A stretch of 64,000 nt of DNA from Candidatus Sodalis pierantonius str. SOPE (GTDB lineage Bacteria > Pseudomonadota > Gammaproteobacteria > Enterobacterales > Enterobacteriaceae), in assembly GCF_000517405.1 (NCBI RefSeq), contig NZ_CP006568.1:3472001-3536000 (forward strand). Direction: 5' to 3'. Each line of letters begins with the position of its first letter. The first letter of the stretch is position 1. Shown piece after piece: positions 27,613 through 36,769 of the stretch. The translations under genes were made by a program, and so were the position numbers. Under the pieces are notes generated by a model. It was not told where the DNA came from. It worked only from the letters and a program-made list of their open reading frames with translations, and ran no database searches.

Positions 27613-28352
27613 TTAAACTGATGGGGCTGTCGCTGCGCTGCCCAGATTACTCTCTGGTCAGCCGGCGAGCAAAAACCGTCGACATCAGCATAAAAACGCC
27701 AACCCGCGGCGAAATCTCACACCTGGTCATCGATGGCACCGGCCTGAAAGTCTTCGGCGAAGGCTAATGGAAAGTCAGGCAGCATGGGGCTGAGAGGCGC
27801 AGAGTATGGCGCAAGCTTCATCTGGCAGTAGATAGCGTGACACATGAAATTATCTGTGCCGATTTATCGCTAAGCGGTACGACAGATGCGCAGGCGCTGC
27901 CCGGGCTGATTAACCAAACCCACCGGAAAATCAGGGAAGCGTCGGCTGACAGTGCTTACGATACGCGTTACTGTCATGATGCTCTGCTGAGGAAAAAAAT
28001 AAAGTCGCTTATCCCACCGCGAAGTGGTGCGCAATATTGGCCAGCTCGATACCATGAGCGTAACCATGCGGTGGCAAATCAGCATCTGAGCGGCAATAAC
28101 GATACCTGGAAAAAGAAAGTAGGTTATCACCGGCGTTCACTGGCTGAAACGGCCATGTTCCGGTTTAAAACACTTCTGGGTGGTCATCTGAGTCTGCATG
28201 ACTATGACGCGCAGGTAGGTGAGGCAATGGCAATGGTTAAAGCACTTAACCGGATCACACTGTTAGGAATGCCAAACAGCGTCCGCATCATGTAACAATC
28301 GCCCTGATAGGGAGGAAGTCGTCACAAATTTCGGATTTATTCAACAAAGCGG

Positions 28353-28416
28353 CTCTGAGGCTCTGAGGCTCTGAGGCTCTGAGGCTCTGAGGCTCTGAGG
28401 CTCTGAGGCTCTGAGG
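28353..28416. repeat. octanucleotide tandem repeat (CTCTGAGG), eight copies
   Basis: Eight perfect CTCTGAGG units. Three more, one with a T-to-A like variant (CTATGAGG), lie at 25950-25973 on the other side of the inserted IS; one unit is the IS target duplication. The original array therefore had about ten units inside the integrase gene. Confidence 0.95.
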
Positions 28417-29147
28417 CTCGAAGATAAAGAAATGGGATACTTAAGCAAGTTTCAAATAAAAGCTATTTTAGATGAGCTTAGTGGTGATAATTTGAGCGTA
28501 GTCAAACTGTGCTTAGCCACAGGAGCGCGTTGGACTGAAGCCGCCACCCTCAAGCGCTCCCAAGTTTCATGCGATCGCGTAACCTATGCCAAAACCAAAA
28601 GCGGCCAGTCAAGAACAATTCCTATTTCTCCTGAGTTACACAACTTAATCAGCAAAGGTGAGCAAAATATATTATTTCCAAGCGTAAGTTATGAAGAAGT
28701 TAGAGATCTGATAAAGCGTATAGCCCCTGATTTACCAGAAGGACAGGCAACCCACGTATTCCGACATACATTTGCTAGTCATTTTATGATGAACGGAGGA
28801 AATATTCTAACCCTGCAAAAAATTCTTGGACATAGCACGATTAATCAAACAATGGTTTACGCTCACTTTGCTCCAGAACACTTAATAGATGCTGTAAAAC
28901 TCAATCCAACAGCCGACCTGTGAATGTCCACATTCTGCCCTAATTAGGTTGCTTTTGTTTGGTTTTGCTTGGTTTGCTGAAAATCATAAGCCATTGTTTA
29001 ATAAATAACATATTGATTTATAATAACTTTACAAATAAGCTCAACTTTTTTCTCATCCTGCGGTCATAGATGGGCCTTGCAGAGGTTCCCAACGCCGGCA
29101 AGGTCTATTATCATCGGCATCCTATGCCCAAAAGGAATGTGATTATT

Positions 29148-29501
29148 ATGAGCTGTAAGACGTTGACTGCCGCTGCTGTCGTTATGCTGATGTTTACCGC
29201 CGGTTGCTCCGTGTTCGAGAGAGTGGTTTATCGTCTCGACATCAATCAGGGTAATTATCTGACCGCAGCTGACGTCGCCAAAATCCACACCGGCATGACT
29301 AAGCAGCAGGTAGCCTACACCCTTGGCACCTCAATGATGAAAGATCCGTTCGGCTCGAATACCTGGTATTACATTTTCCGCCGCGAACCGGGCCATGAAT
29401 CCGTCACGCAGCAAACGCTGACGCTGACCTTTAACAGTAGCGATATTCTGACCCATATCGACAACAAACCGACGCTGGAAGGTCCCAGCACCAGCCAATA
29501 A
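29148..29501 (+). CDS. bamE: outer membrane assembly lipoprotein BamE
   Basis: BamE (SmpA) is a lipoprotein of the BAM complex that inserts outer membrane proteins. The 117-residue product has a signal peptide ending in the lipobox FTAGC, then NQGNYLTAADVAKIHTGMTKQQV and GSNTWYYIFRREPGHE, matching E. coli closely. The start at 29148 (MSCKTLTAAAV) fits E. coli; an upstream ATG at 29070 is less likely. In E. coli it follows recN directly; here over 13 kb of prophage and IS separates them. Confidence 0.95.
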   Translation: MSCKTLTAAAVVMLMFTAGCSVFERVVYRLDINQGNYLTAADVAKIHTGMTKQQVAYTLGTSMMKDPFGSNTWYYIFRREPGHESVTQQTLTLTFNSSDILTHIDNKPTLEGPSTSQ

Positions 29502-29623
29502 GTGGTGTGTTTTTAGCCGGCAACAGAGCGGCAGGACGGTGGCCTTTAGGCCGGCTGGACGCAGGGCCTGTACGGCGCTAGGGATCGCCTGCCGTTGCGC
29601 AGGCGGGAAATAACGGCGGCGGG

Positions 29624-29908
29624 TTATTTCCGCGTGCGGTCCGCACGCTGACGACGCAGCTCCTTGGGGTCGATGAGCAACGGCCGGTAGATTTCCACCC
29701 GGTCCCCGTCACTAAGTTCGTCTTCCAGTTTGGCGGGCCGGCTGAAGATACCGACTTTATTAACGTCGAGATCGATGTCCTGCCGTAGCGCCAGCAGACC
29801 GGAGGCACGAATCGCCTGTTCCAGAGTACTCCCCTCCTGGAGCACCAGCTGCCGCAGGTATTGGCGCTCCGGCAAGGCATAAATCACCTCGACCCGGATG
29901 TCAGGCAT
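29624..29908 (-). CDS. ratB: RnfH/RatB family ubiquitin-like protein
   Basis: 94 residues: MPDIRVEVIYALPERQYLRQ, then ALRQDIDLDVNKVGIFSRPA and DGDRVEIYRPLLIDPKELRR. It matches E. coli RatB (YfjF, UPF0125), a beta-grasp protein of unclear role. The start at 29908 overlaps the ratA end by 8 bp; longer upstream extension would run across ratA. Confidence 0.92.
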   Translation of the reverse strand: MPDIRVEVIYALPERQYLRQLVLQEGSTLEQAIRASGLLALRQDIDLDVNKVGIFSRPAKLEDELSDGDRVEIYRPLLIDPKELRRQRADRTRK

Positions 29909-30335
29909 GGTAAACCTCTTTTGCCCGGCGGGTAAACACCATGACCATGCTGTTGGCCATTTCCTTGAAAATGCGTCCAAACGCCAGTTCGATAAGTTTG
30001 TTTTTGAATTCAAAATCGAGATGAAACTCGACTTTACTGGCTTCTTCGCTGAGCGGAATGAAACGCCAATCGCCGGCAAAAGAGCTGAATGGGCCTTCTA
30101 CCAAGCGCATCACAATACTTTGATTTTCAGTGATAACATTACGGGTGGTAAATGATTTACTGATGCCCGCTTTGGAGACATTCATTTCAGCGGTCAATTC
30201 ACTGCCGTTCTGCTCAAGCACCCGGCTGGCGGTACACCCAGGAATAAATTCGGGATAAGCGCTGATATCATTAACCAAGGCGAACATTTGCTCTGCGCTA
30301 TAAGGAACCAACGCGGAGCGTGTAATATGAGGCAT
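29901..30335 (-). CDS. ratA: RatA, START-like / coenzyme Q-binding family protein
   Basis: 144 residues from MPHITRSALVPYSAEQMFAL, with the family segments FIPGCTASRVLEQ, SKAGISKSFTTRN and FEFKNKLIELAFGRIFKE. In E. coli RatA was reported to bind 50S subunits; related proteins carry coenzyme Q. Intact, start identical to E. coli. Divergent from smpB. Confidence 0.93.
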   Translation of the reverse strand: MPHITRSALVPYSAEQMFALVNDISAYPEFIPGCTASRVLEQNGSELTAEMNVSKAGISKSFTTRNVITENQSIVMRLVEGPFSSFAGDWRFIPLSEEASKVEFHLDFEFKNKLIELAFGRIFKEMANSMVMVFTRRAKEVYHA

Positions 30336-30494
30336 AATCTTTCCTGTCTTTATCGATTCACCTTAATATTATCATTTTTCTCCACTGAGACAAAAAGACC
30401 GTTACGTGCGCTATGCCACGTCCGTGATGAAAAGCCAGCCCGGGCGAGACGAAAGCTTTTCTTCCCCGCCCTTAACTGTATAATATTGCGCGCT

Positions 30495-30977
30495 ATGACA
30501 AAGAAAAAAGCACATAAACCCGGTTCAGCCACTATTGCGCAAAACAAACGCGCCCGACACGAATACTTCATTGAACAGGAGTTTGAGGCGGGACTTTCGC
30601 TGCAGGGATGGGAAGTGAAATCGCTCCGCGCCGGCAAGGCGAACATCAGCGATAGCTATGTCCTGCTCAGGGATGGCGAAGCCTATCTTTTCGGCGCCAC
30701 TTTCCAGCCGCTGACGGTGGCGTCTTCCCATGTGGTCTGTGACCCTATGCGAACTCGTAAGCTGCTGTTGAATAAGCGTGAGCTCGATTCACTGTTCGGC
30801 CGCGTAAGTCGTGAAGGTTATACGGTTGTCGCACTCTCGCTTTATTGGAAAAACGCCTGGGTGAAAGTGAAAATCGGCGTCGCCAAGGGTAAGAAAGAGT
30901 TCGATAAACGTACTGACATTAAGGAACGCGAATGGCAGCTCGACAAAGCGCGCATCATGAAGCACGCCAGTCGATAA
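30495..30977 (+). CDS. smpB: SsrA-binding protein SmpB
   Basis: SmpB binds tmRNA and mimics the tRNA anticodon arm in trans-translation. The 160-residue product equals E. coli in length. It has IAQNKRARHEYFIEQEFEAG, GWEVKSLRAGKANISDSYV, and the basic C-terminal tail KKEFDKRTDIKEREWQLDK. The start at 30495 (MTKKKAHKPG) matches E. coli. Upstream in-frame ATGs would extend into the ratA leader. It sits beside its RNA partner. Confidence 0.96.
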   Translation: MTKKKAHKPGSATIAQNKRARHEYFIEQEFEAGLSLQGWEVKSLRAGKANISDSYVLLRDGEAYLFGATFQPLTVASSHVVCDPMRTRKLLLNKRELDSLFGRVSREGYTVVALSLYWKNAWVKVKIGVAKGKKEFDKRTDIKEREWQLDKARIMKHASR

Positions 30978-30979
30978 CG

Positions 30980-31008
30980 TTGCCGCCACGCCGTAAGTTT
31001 GCTATAAT
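30980..31008 (+). promoter_or_regulatory. sigma-70 promoter of ssrA
   Basis: TTGCCG at 30980-30985 and TATAAT at 31003-31008 are separated by 17 bp. The tmRNA 5' end is about 15 bp beyond the -10 box. Confidence 0.8.
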
Positions 31009-31022
31009 GAAATGAACAATTT

Positions 31023-31405
31023 GGGGCTGATCCTGGATTCGACGGGATTTGTGAAACTCAAGGTGCATGCCGAGGTGAGGTTGGCCTCGTAAAAAAGCCT
31101 CAAAAAAAATAATTGCAAACGACTCGCAATACGAATCTGCTGTGTTAGCAGCTTAATCAGCCTAATAAACTGAAGATTCCCTCTCTCCCTAGCCTCCGCT
31201 CTTAGGACGGGGATCAAGTGAGGTCAAACCCAAAAGAGATCGCGTGGATGTCCTGCCTGGGGCTGAAGCGTTCAATCCAATCAGGCTAGTCTGCTAGTGG
31301 CGTGTCCGTCCGCAGCTGACAGGTGAATGTAAAGACTGGACTAAGCATGTAGTGCCGAGGGCGTAGAAATTCCGGACGCGGGTTCAAATCCCGCCAGCTC
31401 CACCA
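31023..31405 (+). ncRNA. ssrA: transfer-messenger RNA (tmRNA)
   Basis: The 5' end GGGGCTGATCCTGGATTCG pairs with the 3' acceptor strand ending CAGCTCCACCA, and GGTTCAAATCCCGCC is the T arm. The tag frame starts GCA at 31115 and encodes ANDSQYESAVLAA, then TAA at 31154. The tag keeps the conserved AND start and LAA end but is 13 residues, longer than the E. coli tag (ANDENYALAA). CCA is encoded. The RNA rescues stalled ribosomes with SmpB. No integrase lies directly at its 3' end; an IS256 copy begins about 105 bp downstream. Confidence 0.96.
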
Positions 31406-31510
31406 AATTTGATAAGACAGTGACTGGACTACAACTCTTTAAATCAACAGGTTACAGACAGAGCGTATACACTGACCGGATAGGGATAGGACAGATAAAT
31501 ACACTTAAAA

Positions 31511-32825
31511 GAGCCTGTTTAGAAATTTGTGTATTTGCCTGATTTTGATATGTTCAATCCAACATCAAAAACAGGTTAATTTATGGACGAAAAACAGTTG
31601 CAGGCTCTGGCTAACGAACTGGCCAAAAATCTCAAAACCCCTGAAGATCTCAGTCATTTCGATCGACTGCTGAAAAAAATCAGCGTCGAAGCAGCTCTCA
31701 ATGCCGAAATGACCCATCACCTCGGCTACGATAAAAATCAGCCTAAACCGGGGACCAACGCCCGCAACGGCTATTCCACAAAAACCGTTACCACTGGCGA
31801 TGGCCCGCTGGCGCTGCGTACTCCGCGCGATCGTGACGGTTCCTTTGAACCGCAACTGGTGAAGAAGAACCAGACCCGGATTACCGGGATGGATAACCAG
31901 ATTTTATCGTTGTACGCCAAAGGGATGACCACCCGCGAGATCGCCGCCGCGTTCAAAGAGCTGTATGACGCCGATGTCTCGCCGGCGCTGGTCTCAAAGG
32001 TCACCGATGCGGTCATGGAGCAGGTTGTCGAATGGCAAAACCGGCCTCTGGATGCAGTCTATCCCATTGTTTATCTTGACTGTATCGTTCTAAAAGTCCG
32101 GCAGGACAGCCGCATCATCAACAAATCTGTGTTCCTGGCGCTGGGCATCAACATCGAAGGCCAGAAAGAGTTGCTAGGTATGTGGCTGGTCGAAAATGAA
32201 GGCGCAAAGTTCTGGCTGAACGTGCTGACAGAGCTGAAAAACCGCGGCCTGAACGATATCCTTATCGCCTGCGTAGACGGGCTGAAAGGTTTCCCTGACG
32301 CTATTAACGCGGTGTATCCGGAGGCGCGGCTCCAGCTGTGTATCGTGCATATGGTGCGCAACAGCCTGCGGTTCGTCTCCTGGAAGGACTACAAGGCCGT
32401 CACCCGCGACCTGAAAGCTATCTATCAGGCCCCTACGGAAGAAGCCGGCTTGCAGGCGCTGGAAGCGTTCTCCAGTGCCTGGGACATTCGCTACCCGCAA
32501 ATAAGTCGAAGCTGGCAGGCAAACTGGGCCAATCTGGCCACGTTCTTTGCCTACCCAACGGACATCCGCAAGGTGATCTACACGACCAACGCCATCGAGT
32601 CGTTAAACAGCGTGATCCGGCATGCCATCAAAAAGCGCAAGGTGTTCCCGACCGACGACGCAGTGAAAAAGGTGGTGTGGCTGGCGATACAGGCGGCCTC
32701 ACAGAAATGGACAATGCCTTTGAGGGACTGGCGCATGGCAATGAGCCGCTTTATTATCGAGTTCAGTGACCGCCTGGACGGTCACTTCTGAGAAAAGGCA
32801 TTTACACAGAATCCGGTACGGGCTC
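31511..32825 (+). mobile_element. IS256-family insertion sequence, copy B
   Basis: 1315 bp. Its right end is the GGTACGGGCTC variant. Flanks (CACTTAAAA left, TGCATTATC right) show no duplication, so this copy was probably moved or fused by recombination. Its right side truncates an unidentified gene. Confidence 0.93.
31583..32791 (+). CDS. IS256-family transposase, intact
   Basis: 402 residues with all three catalytic residues. Small differences from copies A and D include MWLVENEG and EFSDRLDGHF. Confidence 0.95.
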   Translation: MDEKQLQALANELAKNLKTPEDLSHFDRLLKKISVEAALNAEMTHHLGYDKNQPKPGTNARNGYSTKTVTTGDGPLALRTPRDRDGSFEPQLVKKNQTRITGMDNQILSLYAKGMTTREIAAAFKELYDADVSPALVSKVTDAVMEQVVEWQNRPLDAVYPIVYLDCIVLKVRQDSRIINKSVFLALGINIEGQKELLGMWLVENEGAKFWLNVLTELKNRGLNDILIACVDGLKGFPDAINAVYPEARLQLCIVHMVRNSLRFVSWKDYKAVTRDLKAIYQAPTEEAGLQALEAFSSAWDIRYPQISRSWQANWANLATFFAYPTDIRKVIYTTNAIESLNSVIRHAIKKRKVFPTDDAVKKVVWLAIQAASQKWTMPLRDWRMAMSRFIIEFSDRLDGHF

Positions 32826-32826
32826 T

Positions 32827-33141
32827 GCATTATCGCTATATAAGGAAACTTTCGCATTAGATATCGTTGATCCTCAAGGAAATCATATCCCTCTGTCCCC
32901 AGGGAAATCAGCTGCCGATATCGAAACCTATGTCGAAGCGCTGCTTAAGCTTTACTACTTTAATAACATTACGTCTAGAATAATCGAAGAAAACAATTTC
33001 ATTGATAGATTTATGTTTGAGCATCGCTACCGGCTTGCGGTCCATTTCAAACACCTGCTGTCAAGCGATCTTGAGGCGCTGAAAACAAATCGGTCTATTC
33101 CCGTCTTTGAGAAAAATGCCTACTCCGTTATAGATGGTTAA
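32827..33141 (+). pseudogene. 3' fragment of an unidentified gene
   Basis: After the IS256 end the frame stays open for 104 codons to TAA. It reads ALSLYKETFALDIVDPQG, SAADIETYVEALLKLYYFNN, NFIDRFMFEHRYRLAVHFKH. It is AT-richer than the backbone and looks like genuine coding text. The 5' end is lost at the IS. I do not recognise the family. Confidence 0.55.
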
Positions 33142-33440
33142 TACCGCGAGCGCGGTTAGCGCGGTAGGGTTAACGAAGATGTTAAGCGGTCAGTTTGGCG
33201 TTGCGCTTATGCGCCGCTGGGCCATTACGGCCCGCGCCTGGAAAATAGTCATGCCGACCCGCCTGTGGAATCGGCAAGCTGACCTGAAAAGTGCTTGCAT
33301 GGCGCATTCAACCACACAAGCATTGCCGGGCTTACGCTATTGTCATGGGCTTTTGATGTCCCATTAACATCACTCTTCATGGTGCCGAAAGCAAAAGGCA
33401 TCGGCAAGTTATCATTCGTTTGCGCCGCTAGCGTGCGCGA

Positions 33441-34082
33441 TTAATACCAGGACGGCTTATCATCCTCGGTGCCGGGTTTATTTACGCCGACGGAACCACG
33501 TACCGCTCGTTTAGGATCCCGCGCCAATTTAACCACGAGGTCGGCGACGCTTTTGCGTGAAACCTCCGTGCCCCTGAAAGGTTCACCCTTCTGAGTGAGC
33601 TCATAATCCACTTCGTCCCTGTCGGTGAGCCAGGCTGGCCGCACAATCGTATAGTCCAGCGACGAGGACTCGATAACGTTGGCAGCGGCGCTGTAAGGTT
33701 CAAGATAACCATCGTCCAACATCCTATGGTTCCACTTGCCGAAAGCACCGGGAACTTCGTCGTAAATACCCAGGGCCGAAATCCATATAAGACGTGGGAC
33801 AGCAGCCGCTTCAAGTGCGCTAACGGTCGATCGCGCCTGCTCCTCAATGTCGTCACCCGCCAGATTTGCATAGACGACATCCTGGCCTTGTACGACTTCC
33901 TGTAGATGCTGCGTGTCCGTGACATCGCCTTCGATTACCCTGACATGTTCACTCGCCAGCTTGTGCAGACGTTCCGATTGGCGTAAATACAGCGTCAGAA
34001 AGCCCACCTTTTGCCCGAGAAATTGCTTAATGGCGTTCTGCGCGATCTTCCCGGCGGCACCAAGAATGAGAATGTTGCTCAT
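33441..34082 (-). CDS. NmrA-like / atypical SDR NAD(P)-binding oxidoreductase
   Basis: The 213-residue product starts MSNILILGAAGKIAQNAIKQ with a Rossmann glycine motif (GAAGKIA). It continues with the usual VIEGDVTD, VYANLAGD and SALGIYDEVPG segments and YTIVRPAWLTD, the NmrA/SDR_a family pattern. The family reduces quinones or senses redox state; substrate unknown here. The start at 34082 is chosen because the glycine motif must be near the N terminus. Such genes often stand next to an AraC regulator, as here. Intact. Confidence 0.82.
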   Translation of the reverse strand: MSNILILGAAGKIAQNAIKQFLGQKVGFLTLYLRQSERLHKLASEHVRVIEGDVTDTQHLQEVVQGQDVVYANLAGDDIEEQARSTVSALEAAAVPRLIWISALGIYDEVPGAFGKWNHRMLDDGYLEPYSAAANVIESSSLDYTIVRPAWLTDRDEVDYELTQKGEPFRGTEVSRKSVADLVVKLARDPKRAVRGSVGVNKPGTEDDKPSWY

Positions 34083-34736
34083 AGCACACACCTTATTTCG
34101 TTTATCTCCACCATTGGAGAATGATGATGAAATTCGATCGGTTGTGATCTTAGCCAACAGGCTTTCTTAATCGTAGTCTATGGACAGTGGCGGACCGTAT
34201 AAAAGTGGCATCGCCGCTAAAAGCAGCCTTTTGTCATCGCCAAGATAAGAAACCACGCCTCGCGATGATAGGCTTTTGGGTGATTGACCGGCAAATCGCG
34301 CAGGTCCCGGTTATTCTCTCTTTGCGGCGTTGGCTTGCGCTCTCAGGGATAGACCCAATATTCGGGCCAGACGGAATATGTCTTATTCAACCAAGCTACC
34401 GCTGTGCTTTATGCGGGCGAGATCCGCTGAGGGTGGTCGGCCGAACAACCGCGAATAATCCCTGCTGAACTGCGTATGGCTTTGATAACCGACAGGCAGC
34501 GCAATGGTGGTGATAGTCTCCCCCCGAGCGGTAAGCTTTGCCCGCGCCTGCATTAACCGGATCCTTTTTTGATATTGCACCGGGCTTAGCGCTGTGATTG
34601 CCTTAAAGTGACGATGAAACGCCGAAACGCTGAGCTCAGCCATATCAGCCAGCGCGTCAACCCTCACGGCCTGCATATAGTTCTGCTTTAGTCAATTTAC
34701 CACCGCATAAATTCGTGACAGATGGGTTTCGGGCGT

Positions 34737-35791
34737 CGCTTTGTTGAATAAATCCGAAATGTGTGACGACTTCCTCCCTATCAGGGCGATTGTTACATGA
34801 TGCGGACGCTGTTTGGCATTCCTAACAGTGTGATCCGGTTAAGTGCTTTAACCATTGCCATTGCCTCACCTACCTGCGCGTCATAGTCATGCAGACTCAG
34901 ATGACCACCCAGAAGTGTTTTAAACCGGAACATGGCCGTTTCAGCCAGTGAACGCCGGTGATAACCTACTTTCTTTTTCCAGGTATCGTTATTGCCGCTC
35001 AGATGCTGATTTGCCACCGCATGGTTACGCTCATGGTATCGAGCTAGCCAATATTGCGCACCACTTCGCGGTGGGATAAGCGGCTTTATTTTTTTCCTCA
35101 GCAGAGCATCATGACAGTAACGCGTATCGTAAGCACTGTCAGCCGACGCTTCCCTGATTTTCCGGTGGGTTTGGTTAATCAGCCCGGGCAGCGCCTGCGC
35201 ATCTGTCGTACCGCTTAGCGATAAATCGGCACAGATAATTTCATGTGTCGCGCTATCTACTGCCAGATGAAGCTTGCGCCATACTCTGCGCCTCTCAGCC
35301 CCATGCTGCCTGACTTTCCATTCGCCTTCGCCGAAGACTTTCAGGCCGGTGCCATCGATGACCAGGTGTGAGATTTCGCCGCGGGTTGGCGTTTTTATGC
35401 TGATGTCGACGGTTTTTGCTCGCCGGCTAACCAGAGAGTAATCTGGGCAGCGCAGCGACAGCCCCATCAGTTTAAAAATCGAGTCAACGAAACCCTGTAA
35501 CGCCCGGAGCGAAAGGTTAAACACGCGCTTTATCATCAGAACCGTGGTAATGGCCATATCGGTGTAGTGAAGCGGCCGGCCACGATGTTCAGGTGGTGTA
35601 CTCTCAGTCCATGCAGCAATGGCTGACTCATCAAGCCATACTGTCAGGTCCCCCCGCTGCCTGAGCGCATTGTTGTATGCGGGCCAGTTGGTGATTTTAA
35701 ACTTTTGCTTTGCCATGGGGACCTGATGTTGAAACGAATGTAGTGATCAGAGCCGCCAGTCACCTAAAAGTTCGATTTATTCAACAAAGCC
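34737..35791 (-). mobile_element. IS903-group insertion sequence, copy 6
   Basis: 1055 bp with perfect 9-bp duplication TTCGGGCGT (34728-34736 and 35792-35800), inside the AraC gene. Confidence 0.97.
34793..35716 (-). CDS. IS903-group transposase, intact
   Basis: 307 residues, complete, catalytic residues present. It has YWLARYHERN where most copies have YWPARYHERN. Confidence 0.95.
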   Translation of the reverse strand: MAKQKFKITNWPAYNNALRQRGDLTVWLDESAIAAWTESTPPEHRGRPLHYTDMAITTVLMIKRVFNLSLRALQGFVDSIFKLMGLSLRCPDYSLVSRRAKTVDISIKTPTRGEISHLVIDGTGLKVFGEGEWKVRQHGAERRRVWRKLHLAVDSATHEIICADLSLSGTTDAQALPGLINQTHRKIREASADSAYDTRYCHDALLRKKIKPLIPPRSGAQYWLARYHERNHAVANQHLSGNNDTWKKKVGYHRRSLAETAMFRFKTLLGGHLSLHDYDAQVGEAMAMVKALNRITLLGMPNSVRIM

Positions 35792-36341
35792 TTCGGGCGT
35801 TGCAATATCGCGTAGCATCCAGCCAAGCGGACCCTGGAGAACCCGGAACAGAATTTCCCGTTCATACGCCGGCGCCGGCGCGGCAATTTCCTCGGGCTTG
35901 TTCATCAGACGTAGCAGTCTTATCCAGGCATCCAATAATTCGACTGTAACGGGCGCGACAGCAAAGCCCGAATCATAACGCGCGGCGGTGCCCGAGGCGG
36001 GCAATCCGGCCAGCAGGTCCGCGATAATTTCCGGTTCGGGCGTCAGACTAACGGCAAGATAGGGGGCGCCGGTCTTTTTATCCGCATAAACTTTACCGAC
36101 GGCCGGCAAATCCACCGACATCACGAAGTAAGTGACAGGATCGTATTGGTAGGTTCTGCTACCCACCGTCATGCTTTTTGATCCGGTCAGGATCAGATTA
36201 ATCATCGGTTCATATATCGCGGCTAACCGATGCTCAGGGATCTCCCCCTGAACCATCGCCACGCGGGGTATACCGGTCTCAGTACGCTGATTCCCAGCCC
36301 CGGAAGCCAGCGCCCGGAGTTCATACAATTGTTCTTCTTCG

Positions 36342-36769
36342 CCCTTTGGTGAATAAAATCCGAAATTTGTGACAACTTCCTCCCTATCAGGGCGATTGTT
36401 ACATGATGCGGACGCTGTTTGGCATTCCTAACAGCGTGATCCGGTTAAGCGCTTTGTTCATTGCCATAGCCTCACCTACCTGCGCGTCATAGTCATGCAG
36501 ACTCAGATGACCACCCAGAAGTGTTTTAAACCGGAACACGGCCGTTTCAGCCAGTGATAACCTACTTTCTTTTTCCAGGTATCGTTATTGCCGCTCAGAT
36601 GCTGATTTGCCACCGCATGGTTACGCTCATGGTATCGAGCTGGCCAATATTGCGCACCACTTCGCGGTGGGATAAGCGGCTTTATTTTTTTTCTCAGCAG
36701 AGCATCATGACAGTAACGCGTATCGTAAGCACTGTCAGCCGACGCTTCCCTGATTTTCGGGTGGGTTTG
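36342..36769 (-). mobile_element. IS903-group insertion sequence, copy 7, fragment
   Basis: About 428 bp of the transposase 3' half and an end that has drifted (CCCTTTGGTGAATAAAATCC instead of GCTTTGTTGAATAAATCC). A 7-bp loss near 36556 removes part of the HRRS segment. It stops at copy 8. The most diverged copy in the window, hence probably one of the oldest. Confidence 0.9.

Larger units (their letters stand above)
26049..28295 (+). pseudogene. IS903-group transposase, interrupted and with nonsense codons
   Basis: TGA replaces the Trp codon of ITNWPAYN near the start, TAA appears in the GEGEW segment (GGCTAATGG), and an IS256 copy splits the gene at FKL. The 3' part from 27837 stays open to the normal stop. 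Confidence 0.93.
25974..28351 (+). mobile_element. IS903-group insertion sequence, copy 5, carrying an IS256 copy
   Basis: Flanked by a 9-bp duplication GCTCTGAGG (25965-25973 and 28352-28360), which is itself part of the octamer repeat. Without the IS256 copy and its duplication the element is 1055 bp. Confidence 0.93.
25800..28923 (+). pseudogene. P2-type phage integrase, broken by repeat expansion and IS insertion
   Basis: The 5' part (25800-25970) encodes SEYRAKCLASGKSKATVNHE and HPLAKFKALRL, the core-binding domain. The 3' part (about 28417-28923) encodes the tyrosine recombinase domain: first Arg in LATGARWTEAATL, the H-x-x-R box HVFRHTFASHF, LGHSTINQTMVYAHF with the nucleophile Tyr. 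Between them an 8-bp unit has expanded to about ten copies; one extra unit is enough to bring TGA into frame after ALRL. An IS903-group copy containing an IS256 copy sits inside the repeat. The N-terminal arm-binding domain is missing beyond copy 4. The natural text was probably ALRLEDKEMGYLS. Confidence 0.88.
34383..36341 (-). pseudogene. AraC-family regulator (AraC_N type), split by IS and with a nonsense codon
   Basis: The N-terminal sensing part (right side) reads GIPRVAMVQGEIPEHRLAAI and EPMINLILTGSKSMTVGSRT up to LRDIATPEG. After the IS903-group insertion the C-terminal DNA-binding part continues THLSRIYAVVN-stop-LKQNYMQAVRVDALADMAEL then SVSAFHRHFKAITALSPVQY. The TGA at 34692-34694 stands where Trp is usual. 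The first codons are also lost at an IS fragment near 36342. The domain order and spacing fit PF06719-type AraC proteins paired with oxidoreductase genes. The 34083-34382 spacer holds no visible gene. Confidence 0.85.

Noticed and set aside
28353..28416. Possible CRISPR array
   Set aside because: The unit is 8 bp and contiguous with no spacers; it is a simple tandem repeat.
33134..33367. 77-codon frame downstream of the ssrA-proximal gene fragment
   Set aside because: It overlaps the fragment's end, has no family features and no convincing ribosome site.
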